Part shown: in pieces, positions 11,592 to 22,450 of the stretch | Layout: each line of letters begins with the position of its first letter | How positions within the stretch are numbered: position 1 is the stretch's first letter | From: Collybiopsis luxurians FD-317 M1 | Taxonomy: Eukaryota > Basidiomycota > Agaricomycetes > Agaricales > Omphalotaceae | Length of the DNA: 64,000 nucleotides | Assembly (NCBI GenBank): GCA_000827265.1 | Contig: KN834782.1 | Location: 298,192-362,191 of the forward strand | Direction: 5' to 3' | Notes under the pieces: generated by a model | The model's database searches: none | What the model was told of the DNA's origin: nothing | What the model saw: the letters and a program-made list of their open reading frames with translations, nothing else | Translations under genes and position numbers: made by a program

Positions 11592-14500
11592 TCAGTGTGT
11601 CTCTGGAATCCCCTCTGCTTTTCCTGAGTCATTTTCTATCTCGACATTCCAAATCTCATTGTTAGGCAGGTCCCCTTCTAGAGTAAAGGTTGCAGCCCTC
11701 AACTGGTCACTTCGTTGATTGTTTAAACTCGAAGTTCCATTTTTTGGAGGGTCCCAATTCTCCCTATTCTTGCAACCTTTACCAATATGATCTGATCCAC
11801 CACAATTATAGCAGAGTCCCAGTTTACAATGTCGATGGAACTCTTTGACTTGCTCAGGGGTCCTGGCAGCTTGAATTGCCTGTAGGAATTCTTCATCTCC
11901 TGGGTTTTTCAAGACTCTGTCGTTTCCTCCCTGATTTTCTAAGCCTTCTCCACTATTTCCATTCTGACTTGAGGCACTTGCAAAGTCTTCAGATTGTCCA
12001 TATACTGTACCACTAATATTGTCTGAATTTACATTACTATCCCAAGCCACAGCTCCCCTTTGTCGATTGTTCCAATTACCTTGATTCCTGCCTTGTTGAC
12101 CCCCTGCTTGCTGGGGGTTATTATTATTGGATCCTTGTTGTGGGTTAGAGTGTTGAGGATTCAATGGGGCCAAAGGATTATACATCCCGAAACCAGAATT
12201 TCCTCCACAAGAATGAGCTGCATTGGTTGCCCGAATCGAATTGTCCAACTCCTGGAATCGCTGTACCCATTGTGGATAATTCTGAGGGGGATGAGTTTGA
12301 GCCGCTACTGTAACACCGAGACTCCTTGTTACTGCCCCTTGGAGCATTGCTACTAATGCCATGTCATTGTATCCCATCTTGAATGCATACTCCTGGAATC
12401 AAATAATAAATGTCGCAAATGATTCGTTGTCCATCTGCTTGATCCAGGCCAGTTTCACCTGTGCATCTTGTGCAGGATTGAATAATCCAAAATACGATGT
12501 GAATTCCGCAACAAAATCAATCCAAGTATGGAGAGCAGGGATGGGGATCCCAGCCTCTTCCTGTTTCAGCAAATTATTGTAGTGAGTAGCTGCTGCCCCT
12601 GTCAGATATGAGACAGCAAAACCAATTTTATCTGAGTCATTCTCGTAGATAGTAGGCTTGGCCATGAAAGTGCAGCGGACTTGCAAGAGGAAAGGTTCCC
12701 ATTTCCACCTATCAGAACCATCGAAAGGGTCAGGTTTTTTGACATCGAGTTTCGCTTCCTTATTTAATCAATCTTTTCACTGATCAAATTCCAGAATCTG
12801 ACTTGCATCTCGTCCTGCAGGACCTGGTTCTCCTCTCTCGCCTCTGGGGCCTTGTACAGCTACCCATCCATTTGCTGGGTGCCAATATGCGTCGTGATTT
12901 GAACCCCAATCGTCAGGATTGTCAGGTGGTCCTCCTGGGCTACCTGGTCCTCCTGGTCCCCCCAGTCCCCCTGGTCTACCACCTCCAGATCCCCCTCTAA
13001 AACTGCCATTTCTACTACCTTTTTCTCTTTCCGAATTTCTGTCACTAGTTCCTCCCGTCTGCGTGACTCCTCCATATGGGGGTCCTCCTGGAGGTCCTCC
13101 TGGAGGTCCTGCTACTCCATACCCTCTGTAGGTACTGGCACAATTTGAGTAGTCATATGTCAGCTCCGCTACGTAGGGTCTATATTCTCAAGTCCCCAAT
13201 CTCCAATATTGTTCAGCTGGAACTCTTGCAGATTCCTGATGTGTCAAGACGATAGGGTGATAATCATTCATTACTCATCCAGGTGTTCTATGTGGAATTG
13301 CAGGTATCGAGTCAAAATTTCTGCCAGTTGGATGGATGTATTGCCTCGGAGCAGCTGTAAATACAGGTGGAGTGAATCCTGCGGCCTGCAGTATGGTTTC
13401 CACAACTACTGGTGGTGGGACATGCACTGTTTGTTGAACTGCAGGCTGTTGAGGGGGGACTTCTGTGATTTTCAGTGGTTCAGAAGTCTGATGACTCAAT
13501 TCCCTAGCGAAAGGATTAACCACTTTCCCTCTACCCTTTACATTTTGTAGGGGGGTGAATTCCTTTTTCTCTAGTGGGGGCATTGGGTGATGAGTCTTGA
13601 GAGCTGAAGGGCAAAGCTGGTCTTCAGAAAATGAGAGATCCCAGTCATCTCAACTTCTCATGAAGTTAAATCCTTCATTCTCGAATTTGTTCCTTTCCCC
13701 TGAGGGTGGGGCATATGCCATATTCCACTGTTTTACCTGACCTGGTCCTGACATCTTCCATTGGTTTTGCTGTTCACTGACTCGGGCCGTGTTTCCAGGA
13801 TCTGAATATTGAGACAAGAAAGGAATTCCTGGTCCAGTGGTATTTGGGGAATTCACCAAATCCCTTGCATTCCAACCTGGTCCTTCCAATTGATTATTCT
13901 CATGGAAAGCTTTGGGTGTTTCTCTTCTATGATATGTCGGACTGTCAGTCCTGAATCCCAAATGATTCGGCCATAATGAGTGTCCCAAATTGGGCTCTGT
14001 CACCGTTTGTTCAGGATATTGATCCACAGGGTGAGATTCATTAGCAAAATGAGTTGTTGATACAGCATACTTGTCTTGGGCAGCCCATCTTTCCAATCGT
14101 AGAGCTGCATCAAGAGGAATTTCACCTCCAATATGTACTTTTGAGCTTCCAGCTTGCAAATGTTCTGCTCTGGGAGAGAAAATCTCCTGCTTGGTTTGGG
14201 TTTTGAGACTCATATGAGGATCCCCTGTGGTCATAGCAGCTTCCAGCTCATCTGTCACTGATTCCATCTGGGCTCTTAGTACCCATGAGCCTCCCACATC
14301 TCCATGGATTCTTTTCTTGTACTGCTTCACTAGGCAAATATCCTCGTCTCGAGGATTTATCGCACTCATCAGCGTGTTGCTGGTGTTTTGCAATGCCAAA
14401 CATCTCGCAGTTCTTTCTGAAAAGAATTCATTCTCCTCCTTTCAAGACTTTCCTGAGGAAGGTTTGAGTTCCCAAACCCCGTCAGCTGTCCTCACCTGGT

Positions 14501-16060
14501 GTTCACCCCTTTCTTCGGGTACTATTAGCAGCCTGCAGTCCAGTTCAGTGGGTGGAAGTCACCTCAACTCTTCCAGATCCTCATAACTTGGAGTAGTAGT
14601 ATTTCCCATAGATCTACAATACTCCTTTGCCACCTGAGCTATTTTCTGCTGGTCCCAAAATTGACTTGTATAACTGTAACCCCCAATAAGGTCATCTGCT
14701 CTCACAGATCATCCTTGTTCCACTTTATCTAATAGTGATAATGTAGGAGAGTTCAGCATTTTCCTCTCTTCGTTATCCACTATTGTATTGAGCAGAAAGT
14801 CAATTCGAGATTTTTGTATTGACTCAAGACACCTCATGGTGGCCTCATTCACCATTTCCATTTGTTCGGGATCCATAATCAGCTGTGATAGCCATAGGGC
14901 TCCTTCGTATACTTCTTTTGACTGGAATATTTCATTATTTATTCCATTAGGTAGCTGGGAAGGTTGTTGCATTAAACGTTTCTGAAAATAGGCAGCTAGT
15001 ACCCAGAAATTGTCCTTCATTTCTGGGTCTCGACCATTAATAATTTGAATATAATATTGCATTGCCTTTATTAATTTGAAATGTGTGCATTGATTGATTT
15101 GAAGTAAATTGACCAATTGATGTGTTAATTCTGTTGACAGTACGACACGAACATTCTGGTAGGGAGGGGACATTAAGGAACTCTTGCGGTTCCAATTCTG
15201 TGTCTCCTTCACAAATTCTTCTCTCATTGGAGGCGCAGGTAATGGACTGTTTTGCTCCAGCGATGAGACAGTTCTTCTACCTATATCAGGGATTGGGCTC
15301 AACAATCCCTGAGCCTGTATTGCGTCGCTTTCTACTATTGGAGTAGACCATTTTAAATTGAATGGAGACCGTGGGCCCCTTAATGAGAGTGGACCCAATG
15401 AGTATAACCCCCGACTCATCTCTCATTCTGATTGTTGCAATGCAAATTTAGATTCTTCTTCTCTTGGTGTGAGAGGAAGTGGATGTCTGATATGTTCTAA
15501 TGGGGAGATGACCTCGTGTCTCGCTCCTATAGATGTATATCATGTCATTGGAGATATGCCAATATCTTCATAATAATCCTCGTTCTCAGGATGAGTTGGT
15601 GTGTGGAAGGGGCATGTCAAGCTGACTCCCACACTAAAGCCTCGAGGATCTTCCAGGGAACGAGTTAATTCTGATAAATGAATTGTTTCTTGTTCCCTTC
15701 CTTTCTTGGGTGTTATTGGGGCACTTTGTGTTGGCCTCATGGCTAGCCTCAAGTCAGCTCTCACTGCCATATGATATGGCTGACCTCGCTGGGAGCAACT
15801 TGAAACATATGGTGTCGAGACCAGGTGTCCCGGAACATGAGGAGACCTGTGTTCGACAGGATTTTCCAGGTCAAATGGGTTTCTATCATTATGTTCCAAA
15901 ATTTCCCCCGTTCTTGAGGGTATGGCACCTCTCGCAGGTGCTGATGAAACTGAGCGGTCGTCCAGTGTAGAAGCTCCACATCACTCCTCTCTTTTCTGGA
16001 ACCTTGTAGCTCTTGCTGCTCTTTGGCATTCTTGTTCTTGATGCTGTCTTTCTTATTCAC
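11592..16060 (-). pseudogene. gag: gag of chromovirus B, frameshifted and with stops
   Basis: The Gag reading starts near 16,060 (MNKKDSIKNK), 60 bases inside the 5' LTR boundary. It shifts frame near 15,900, then passes through 15,540-15,899, 14,709-15,419, 13,650-14,399, 13,275-13,583, 12,399-12,686 and 11,592-12,377. It contains an N-terminal helical part missing from the visible copy A, the Gly/Pro-rich segment at about 12,930-13,110, the Gag core at 12,399-12,686 and a CCHC knuckle near 11,800. Several TGA stops occupy positions also disrupted in copy A. It is a non-functional structural protein gene. Confidence 0.8.
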
Positions 16061-16119
16061 TTACAAAACATTTTGCAGGTTCCCCAGACATCTCGGTGAT
16101 GGAGAGAATGCTGTTATTT

Positions 16120-16814
16120 TGTTAGGACCTTTACTACCTTTGTTGTTAGAAGCTTGTAGCAGGTTCAATGAATAGAAAGTATTTTATTATACCACAGCCG
16201 AGACAGAATATGCAATGGGGAGTCGCTATGTACAACAGGTGAATGAGTCCTGTACAGTTTTGGTATTGGATGTGGAGGAATGATCCTCGAGTGTCGAATA
16301 ATAAATCTAGTAGCTCAGTGCAACTAGAAATAGTATATCGAAAGAACTCATTAAGACGGTATTAACGAGGGTTGACTCAGAAGGTTCATGACTCGGTGTC
16401 CATTTACCCTATGAGACAGAATATTTGAAAGGCTACAGCAGTCGAATAGTCTTGTCAATTGGTTCGACAAGTGAGAAGTGGATATGCCAGTGACTCAGTG
16501 TCAATGGGGTTTGCTTAACTTGGTGTTAAGCAGAATAATATTATAGACTAGTGAACAAGAGAACAGAAACAACACAGATCAAGATAGTTCAGGTAATAAC
16601 AGCATTATTGTGGGAGATGTAGGTACAAGGCTTTTATACTCTGCGGGGAGACATGTGGTCTTGTGAATAGAAGTTTGGAATGAGCAACTGGTTAGTTCAC
16701 CTTGCAAAATGCGTGTCGGATTTGGAGAGCTGAATTAATTGGTAAGACTATTATCGAGTCATGTGGTGAGTGTAGTGGTTGGAAAGAGCGGAAAAAATAG
16801 CATAGGGCATAACA
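16120..16814 (-). repeat. 5' LTR of chromovirus B
   Basis: The 695-bp LTR reads TGTTAGGACC at its left end and GGGCATAACA at its right end on the plus strand. It has the same length as the LTR of copy A. Copia LTR sequence begins at 16,815 immediately to its right, so copy B inserted into the copia 3' LTR. Confidence 0.9.
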
Positions 16815-16911
16815 CCGTGGCAAGACATACTGATGGACCTCAGGACACCTACATGCTCATATGATCCAGCATGTCTACACATTGCCATGTCCAGATCTGT
16901 CTGTTCTAACA
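16815..16911 (-). repeat. partial 3' LTR of the copia element
   Basis: These 97 bp match the start of the 5' LTR (21,715-21,811). The rest was displaced by the chromovirus B insertion and should lie left of the window. A purine tract (AGAGGGAG on the coding strand, 16,912-16,919) lies just before the LTR start, as expected for the plus-strand primer. Confidence 0.85.
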
Positions 16912-17219
16912 CTCCCTCTGGTGTCCTGATACCACCAGCCAAGGCCAAGACCAGACACAATTTGTTGATGTTTGTCCTTCAGCAGGGATTTTATCATAAT
17001 GTTGGCAAGATTCTGGGAACTCAAGATGGGATGAATGGCAACAAGAGATTGAGCAGTTGCATTGCAGACAAAGTGGTATTGAATATCAACATGTTTGGAA
17101 AGATTATGTGCCTTTGTGGTTTCAGACAAACTCACCACTCCCAGATTGTCACATAAAATATCAAGTGGTTTGTCACCCAGATCAAGATCAATTTCATCTA
17201 GCCAGCTACAAGTCCATAG

Positions 17220-18803
17220 AGCTCATTGAACCCCTCGAGACAGAGAGATATACTCAGATTCAGTAGATGAGATCACAACTGAATCTTGTCATTTTGAGGA
17301 CCAGGCTATTGGCAAGCCATTGATGAGAAAGATGTAGCCAGACATAGATTTCTGGGAAGACTTGTCTCTGGCCCAGTTAGCATCCACATACCCAACAGGC
17401 TTGATGCATTTTGAGCTGCCTGGCCCATAGACAATCCCATAGTAAATAGTGGTGAAAATATAACGACACAACTTGATAAGCAGGTCCCAATGCTGACAAG
17501 TAGGCACATTTTGAATGGTGGACAGGATGGAGCATGCAAATACAATGTCCGGCCATGTACTACTAGCTCCCCACCAACAACAGCCAAGAATACCCCAATA
17601 CAGTTTGCCTGCCATAAACACTGTGTCTTCATCAGTCTGAGTTTCATCCGGTGAAAGAGAAAAGTTGGGCAGCAACAGGGTGTAGATTGGGAGAAGTTGA
17701 TCAAGAATACCAAAGTAGCAAAATGCATTATGGAAAAATGGAGCTTGGGAAATGGTGATTGAGCCATCCAGAAGGTGGTCAATAATCAGACTGACAAGAA
17801 AGTTTTTATCCTTGACATCCTTTAAGTCCCATATCCAGAAACCTTTTACCATGTTATCAGTCTCAGCATCAGAAGAAGACCCACTGAATACATTGTCAGT
17901 ACGAACAGACACTATAGAGTATTCCCCAGAGTATGAATCATGCCAGAAACAGATGCAGGGATTGGCTTGTGAGGATTTGAAACCAAGATTGCGAAACTGC
18001 TCCTCAAGCTCTTTATACCAGATATGCTCAGCCTGAGACATTCCATAGAGTAGTTTGTGCATCAGACACACCTTGTCCTCCTCCCCCTTTACCACAAATC
18101 CAATAGGTTGGGTCATATAAACTGGTGGATCCTTCAGAAGGTTGCCATTGAGGTAAGCTGCTGAAAAATCCCATTGACACATGCGAAGACATTTGAAGGT
18201 GCAAATCAATATTAGAAGGCAGACAGATTTGAATCTTGCAACCATAGACCAACTCTTTTCAAAATCAATCCCTGGAACTTGCATATCTCCATGGGCTACA
18301 TATTGAGCTTTCCACTTTAAAATTGTACCTTCACCATCAAGTTTCAAGTTGTAGACCCACATTCCATTCAGGATTTGAACATCTTTTGGGCATTCAACTA
18401 GAGTCCAGCACTTCCATTCAGTCAAAGACTCTATTTCAGCCCTCATGGGTGGGAGCCAATCTTCTGGATGCTTCATAGCTTCAGCATACAACTTCAGAAT
18501 ACTGACATTCCCCCCTCCTTTGATGGTGCTAGCCAAAACTACAACATTTGCCCAGTCTTCAGCTTCATCCCTGGCCCAATTCTCTTCTTCTTCATACTCC
18601 TGGGACCACAATAAATCTGCTGAGGGCATGCAAAGGCAAGTAGAGCACCGGAGACCAGTATCAGCAGGCATCTGAGTGTGTCCAGGGTTGCACAAAGCTG
18701 TAGAGGCATTGGAATTGGAATTGGAGGTGCTGGAGTCAGAATTGAGTGGGATATGCGAAGATGAAAAGGCATTGGAATTGGAAGTAGGTGGTATATTATG
18801 CAT
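17220..18803 (-). pseudogene. pol: copia reverse transcriptase and RNase H
   Basis: The 504-residue open stretch 18,803-17,289 carries the copia-type reverse transcriptase, from WLPPMRAEIESL to the MHKLLYGMSQAE block, then RNase H ending GYVDANWARD and YIFLINGLPIAWSSK. The catalytic YVDD box is degraded to a VRTDNV-like sequence near 17,900, so the polymerase should be inactive. The RNase H end continues after a TGA (KRQDS read as K-stop-QDS near 17,287) through STESEY to about 17,220. This is another CGA to TGA change. Confidence 0.85.
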
Positions 18804-19268
18804 AGAAGCAGATTCCCCATTAGGAACTGAAGAAGGTTGTTCAGTTCAGGCTGCAGAATCTGACCCGATGTTGACATCAAAGGCAGTTTCATCAAACCAT
18901 CCTTCCATCACCTCTGCTGTATGCCTTGGCATACCCTCCTTGAAATTGACATCCCTCACTGGATATACTCCTTGCCATTGCACATCCCACACACAGTAGC
19001 CATGACAACCTATGTATCCAACCATATGACCTTTCCAAGACTGCCATCCCAGCTTGCCATTGACATGGTCCAAATCAGTCACCCAAACTTTACAGCCCCA
19101 TCAACGCAAATGTGATACATTGACCTTCCCCTTACAAGCTTCAAACCACTTCTCCCAGGGGATAACACCTGGGTGGTGACTGGTCAGAATCATGCCCCTA
19201 ATATAACAAAAAGCAGAAGCCACTTCTGCCCAAAACCTATGGTCCAGGTCAGAGTCCTCCAACATAGC

Positions 19269-20219
19269 TCATACTCCCTTGATAACTGTTTGATTAGCCC
19301 ACTCGACCTGACCGTTAGCAGCAGAACTTGAAGCCTTCAGAACTTTCTCCACCAAAATCACCTGTTCAGAACACCAAGCATCAAAGTGCCAATTATCAAA
19401 TTCTCTCCCCATGTCAATTCGAAAGATGCATATCCGACATCCTGTCTGATGCTCAGCTATAGCTGTAAACTCCTGGACTAGATGCAGAATTGTGAGAGCC
19501 TCTTTGTTGGAAGTAAAAGAGGGGAAAGGAATCCTGGTCCCATCATCGCAAGCAAGCAGCATATAATATGCTCCACTGAGACTTCTGGTATGTGAACATC
19601 CCCAAAGATCCAGGCTAACTTTATCCAAGGGTTCTGAGGATGGGATCACAATATCATCAAAGGGTTGTCATTTGGCTTTGGAATCCAAGCATACTTCATA
19701 CTTTCTGCACAATGAGTAGTCAGATACTTCCAGCCCCCTGACAAGCTCCTGTAGAGCCATAATTCAAATCATATTAATATCGGCGTGGCCAAAACAGGTA
19801 TGCCACATAGCAAGAGAGCACAGTCGTGAACATGAGCAGTTGGTGGAAACAAGTACATATGTGGGATCTGAGGAATTTGAGGAGGAAGGAGACACAGAGG
19901 TAAGTGAATCCAGATTATCTGCAATGTTTACTTGATACAAACTGTGACTGCCACAGTGCCCTGCAAGATGTCCATCTACAATGACTGTACCAGAAGTGGG
20001 ATCCCTAACATCAATCCTATCACTTCCCCACATTCCACAATACCCTTTTCTATCCATTGCAGGGAGCGATAAAAGATTCATTGCAAAAGACAGGGTATGT
20101 AATGCTGGAAAGTGTAACTGATGTACCATTCCCTCATCAGTTTTAATCGTGATTTTGGCAATGCCATAGCCTTCAATCACAAATGGACCATTATTTCCTT
20201 CAGCAGCCATCCGACCCAT
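19269..20219 (-). pseudogene. copia integrase region
   Basis: The part from 20,219 down to about 19,764 matches the Gag/pre-integrase linker, including LAMWHTCFGHADINMI with an HHCC remnant. The part 19,649-19,269 holds the integrase core, with Asp in KVSLDLWG, Asp in IFRIDMGREF and Glu in NGQVEWANQT. Stops separate the segments. It would have inserted element cDNA into chromosomes. Confidence 0.8.
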
Positions 20220-20639
20220 AGATTTTGCAGGAGTATAACTGATAAACCAGCGTCAATTTCAGATACACCAGTGAGACACTGCACTATCAATGAATGTCAG
20301 AATAGTATTATTGACACTATGCATAGGGGATACAGATGATGACACTACACTACCTGTATTGCTCATTACCTTGCTCAAAAAGGCAGTAATTTTTCCTCCC
20401 AATCTAGTGATAGATGAGTTAGGGGAGACTGAGTGATACAGGAAGTAGTCTGTACCTCCAATTTTGTAGTTGCCAAAATTGTAGAGCACAGCAGCAGCAG
20501 CTGTAGCTGTCCCCTGATCATCATGGATAGACAAAGCAGCAGTGGTAGGTTTTGAAATAGGACTGGATTTTGCTGGCTCCATACCCTTTGGAGCTGTGTA
20601 CCAATGCAGAGCCTTCCCTTCACTACCACCTCCTTGCAC

Positions 20640-21431
20640 CCAACAATTGTTTCAAATGTGTCCAACATGTTTACAGTTATTGCAAATGATTCTGGAGTTG
20701 GATCTACTGGTAACGACAGGGGCATTGGAAGCAGTAGGATCACTGGACATCATACTAGCAGATTCCACCATCATGTCATATTCCAGCAGGGCACATTTGA
20801 GATCAATGTATGAGCGAGCTCCATGAGACTGTAGAATCCACAAATGCTCTGTGGACAATGATGTAAGAAACTGGGAGCATAAGTCATTGTCAGTTACTGT
20901 GCATCCCACATCACTAGCTGCTTTATGCAGAGCTTCCAATTGTTTGAAGTAATCCTCGAAGGAAGTACTGGAAACATATTTAAACTGTTGAATACACTCT
21001 TTTGCAAGAGTTTGGGCTGCAGCAGACATGATCTCATATTCACTGGTAAGCTTGGTCCACATTTCATTGGAAGTCATGTCTTGAGTGACTCCGATTGAGC
21101 AAGGGTCCTTTATGTTCTGAAAGACTATTCCAGCTAACTGACCATTGTGAAGCTCCCATTCCTCCAAGGATGGAGTGGGGGAGTTAATTGGAGTAACAAC
21201 AGGTGGGTCTGGTGCAGTGTTCAGAGCAGGAGCATTGGGTGGAGGGGGAGCAGTGATGGAACCATCAGGATAACCTCCAAGTCTGGTAGACTGAGTGACA
21301 CTTTTCATATGGTCACAGAAAACAGCCCAGTTGCTTAACCCAACAAGCTGGTGGTCCTCAGGAAACACAAGAAGGTTAGGAAGGGCATTAGCAGTAGTCG
21401 AAGTCATGTTTGTGGTCAAAAGAGGTGTCAA
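20640..21431 (-). pseudogene. gag: copia Gag
   Basis: The 259-residue frame has a UBN2-like copia Gag core (WTKLTSEYE, FKQLEALHKAASD and FLTSLSTEHLWIL blocks). It runs into a CCHC zinc knuckle read as CNNCKHVGHI-stop-NNC. The knuckle is split by TGA. The ATG at 21,431 or the inner one at about 21,407 could be the start. Confidence 0.8.
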
Positions 21432-21449
21432 TCTAGGAATAATGCAGGT

Positions 21450-21811
21450 TCTGACTGCGAATCTGTAAAAGCTATAGCCTAGTTTAATACACTTGACTAT
21501 AGAGATGTAAGTATGAAGCCTGATAAGCTATAATAAAGAAGCACATACCCTCAGAACATAAGAAAGGTTCTGAGGGTCATGAACAAACTCAAGCCTCTAT
21601 AAAAGACAAGGAAATGGAACATAGTTTAGCAGAAAAGGAAAATAGATAAAGATGAAATGACTACGCAGAGATACCCACACAGAGGTATACCAAAAACCTA
21701 CAACCATAATACCTCTGTGGTGAGACATACTGATGGACCTCAGGACACCTATGCGCTCACATGATCCAGCACATCTATGTGTCGCCACATCCAGATCTGT
21801 CTGTTCTAACA
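21450..21811 (-). repeat. 5' LTR of the copia element (inner boundary approximate)
   Basis: The outer end at 21,811 is fixed by TGTTAGAACAG on the coding strand and by its match to the 3' copy. The inner boundary is placed near 21,450, between the ATG of Gag and an AT-rich promoter-like part. A primer-binding site was not identified with confidence. An 11-bp perfect hairpin lies at 21,547-21,577. Confidence 0.65.
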
Positions 21812-22450
21812 TCAAGATCACTGAGGATCCCTGGGGTGACCTGGGCTCCCTGAGACCTCTGAAGCTAGTTGAAAATGGCTTTAAAATGGCCTCAGATAGT
21901 GATGGGCTCAGGTCAGCCAGGTCACATCAGGTTTCAGGTTGGGATCCTTGTACTGGGTCAGGTCGGGTCACAATATTCAACCCGACACTGACCCGACTGA
22001 CCCAAGGTTGAGTAAAGTTTTCTTTATAAAAGAGGGACAACTGCTCATAAAATGTTCTAGTTGAGTTGAAGACTATGATGTAATGAGATTCAACCAAATC
22101 TCATTACATCATAGCCTTCAGTTTTGATTGTGGGCACCAGCATCATATAGTATATGGTCACAGTACAATCAATGAACATTAGGAATTTATTCAATTGATT
22201 GTGCTGTTACCTTAGCAATGACCCGAGTGCAGTAAAGTCGGGTACCCGGGACCCGACTCCTCAGGTCCGGGTCATGAGTTGGGTTCAGGTCGGGTCAGGA
22301 TTTGGAGTCCCGAACCCAACCTGAGTCCAACACTAGCCTCAGAATGCTCAGAGAGCCCAAGGTTGCCTAGGATTTAGGGGTGTCCCCTGGCAAGCCTGGG
22401 TAGCCTGGGCTTTAGGGCTTTTTCCTGATGCTTCCAACAACAGAAAAATC
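21812..22450. repeat. GGGTC/GACCC-rich degenerate repeat
   Basis: Irregular runs of GGTCGGGTC, GACCCGAC and GGGTTCAGG units occur at about 21,905-22,015 and 22,220-22,335, on both strands, around a 52-bp hairpin at 22,068-22,119. No coding potential is apparent. It may be a non-autonomous element or the remains of one, since it starts right at the copia LTR end. Confidence 0.5.

Larger units (their letters stand above)
11276..16814 (-). mobile_element. Ty3/gypsy chromovirus, copy B, truncated in protease
   Basis: This is a minus-strand relative of copy A. Its 5' LTR is at 16,120-16,814, followed by Gag (16,060 down to about 11,590) and the first part of the protease (11,511 to 11,276). It then stops abruptly against the 3' LTR of copy A. 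No pol, chromodomain or 3' LTR is present in the window. The break corresponds to position about 3,104 of copy A, just after an AAAGATACTAT motif. Insertion of copy A into copy B explains the junction, and the missing part would lie left of the window. Confidence 0.88.
16815..21811 (-). mobile_element. Ty1/copia retrotransposon, decayed
   Basis: This is a minus-strand element with domains in copia order: Gag (21,431-20,652), pre-integrase and integrase (20,219-19,269), then reverse transcriptase and RNase H (18,803 to about 17,220). Its 5' LTR ends at 21,811. Its 3' LTR is cut after 97 bp (16,815-16,911) by chromovirus B. Both LTRs begin TGTTAGAACAG on the coding strand. Numerous TGA stops mark it as dead. 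Confidence 0.88.

Noticed and set aside
12919..13131. Gly/Pro repeats resembling a collagen-like protein
   Set aside because: They are the antisense or in-frame shadow of the Gly/Pro-rich part of chromovirus Gag, also present in copy A at about 1,270-1,470.
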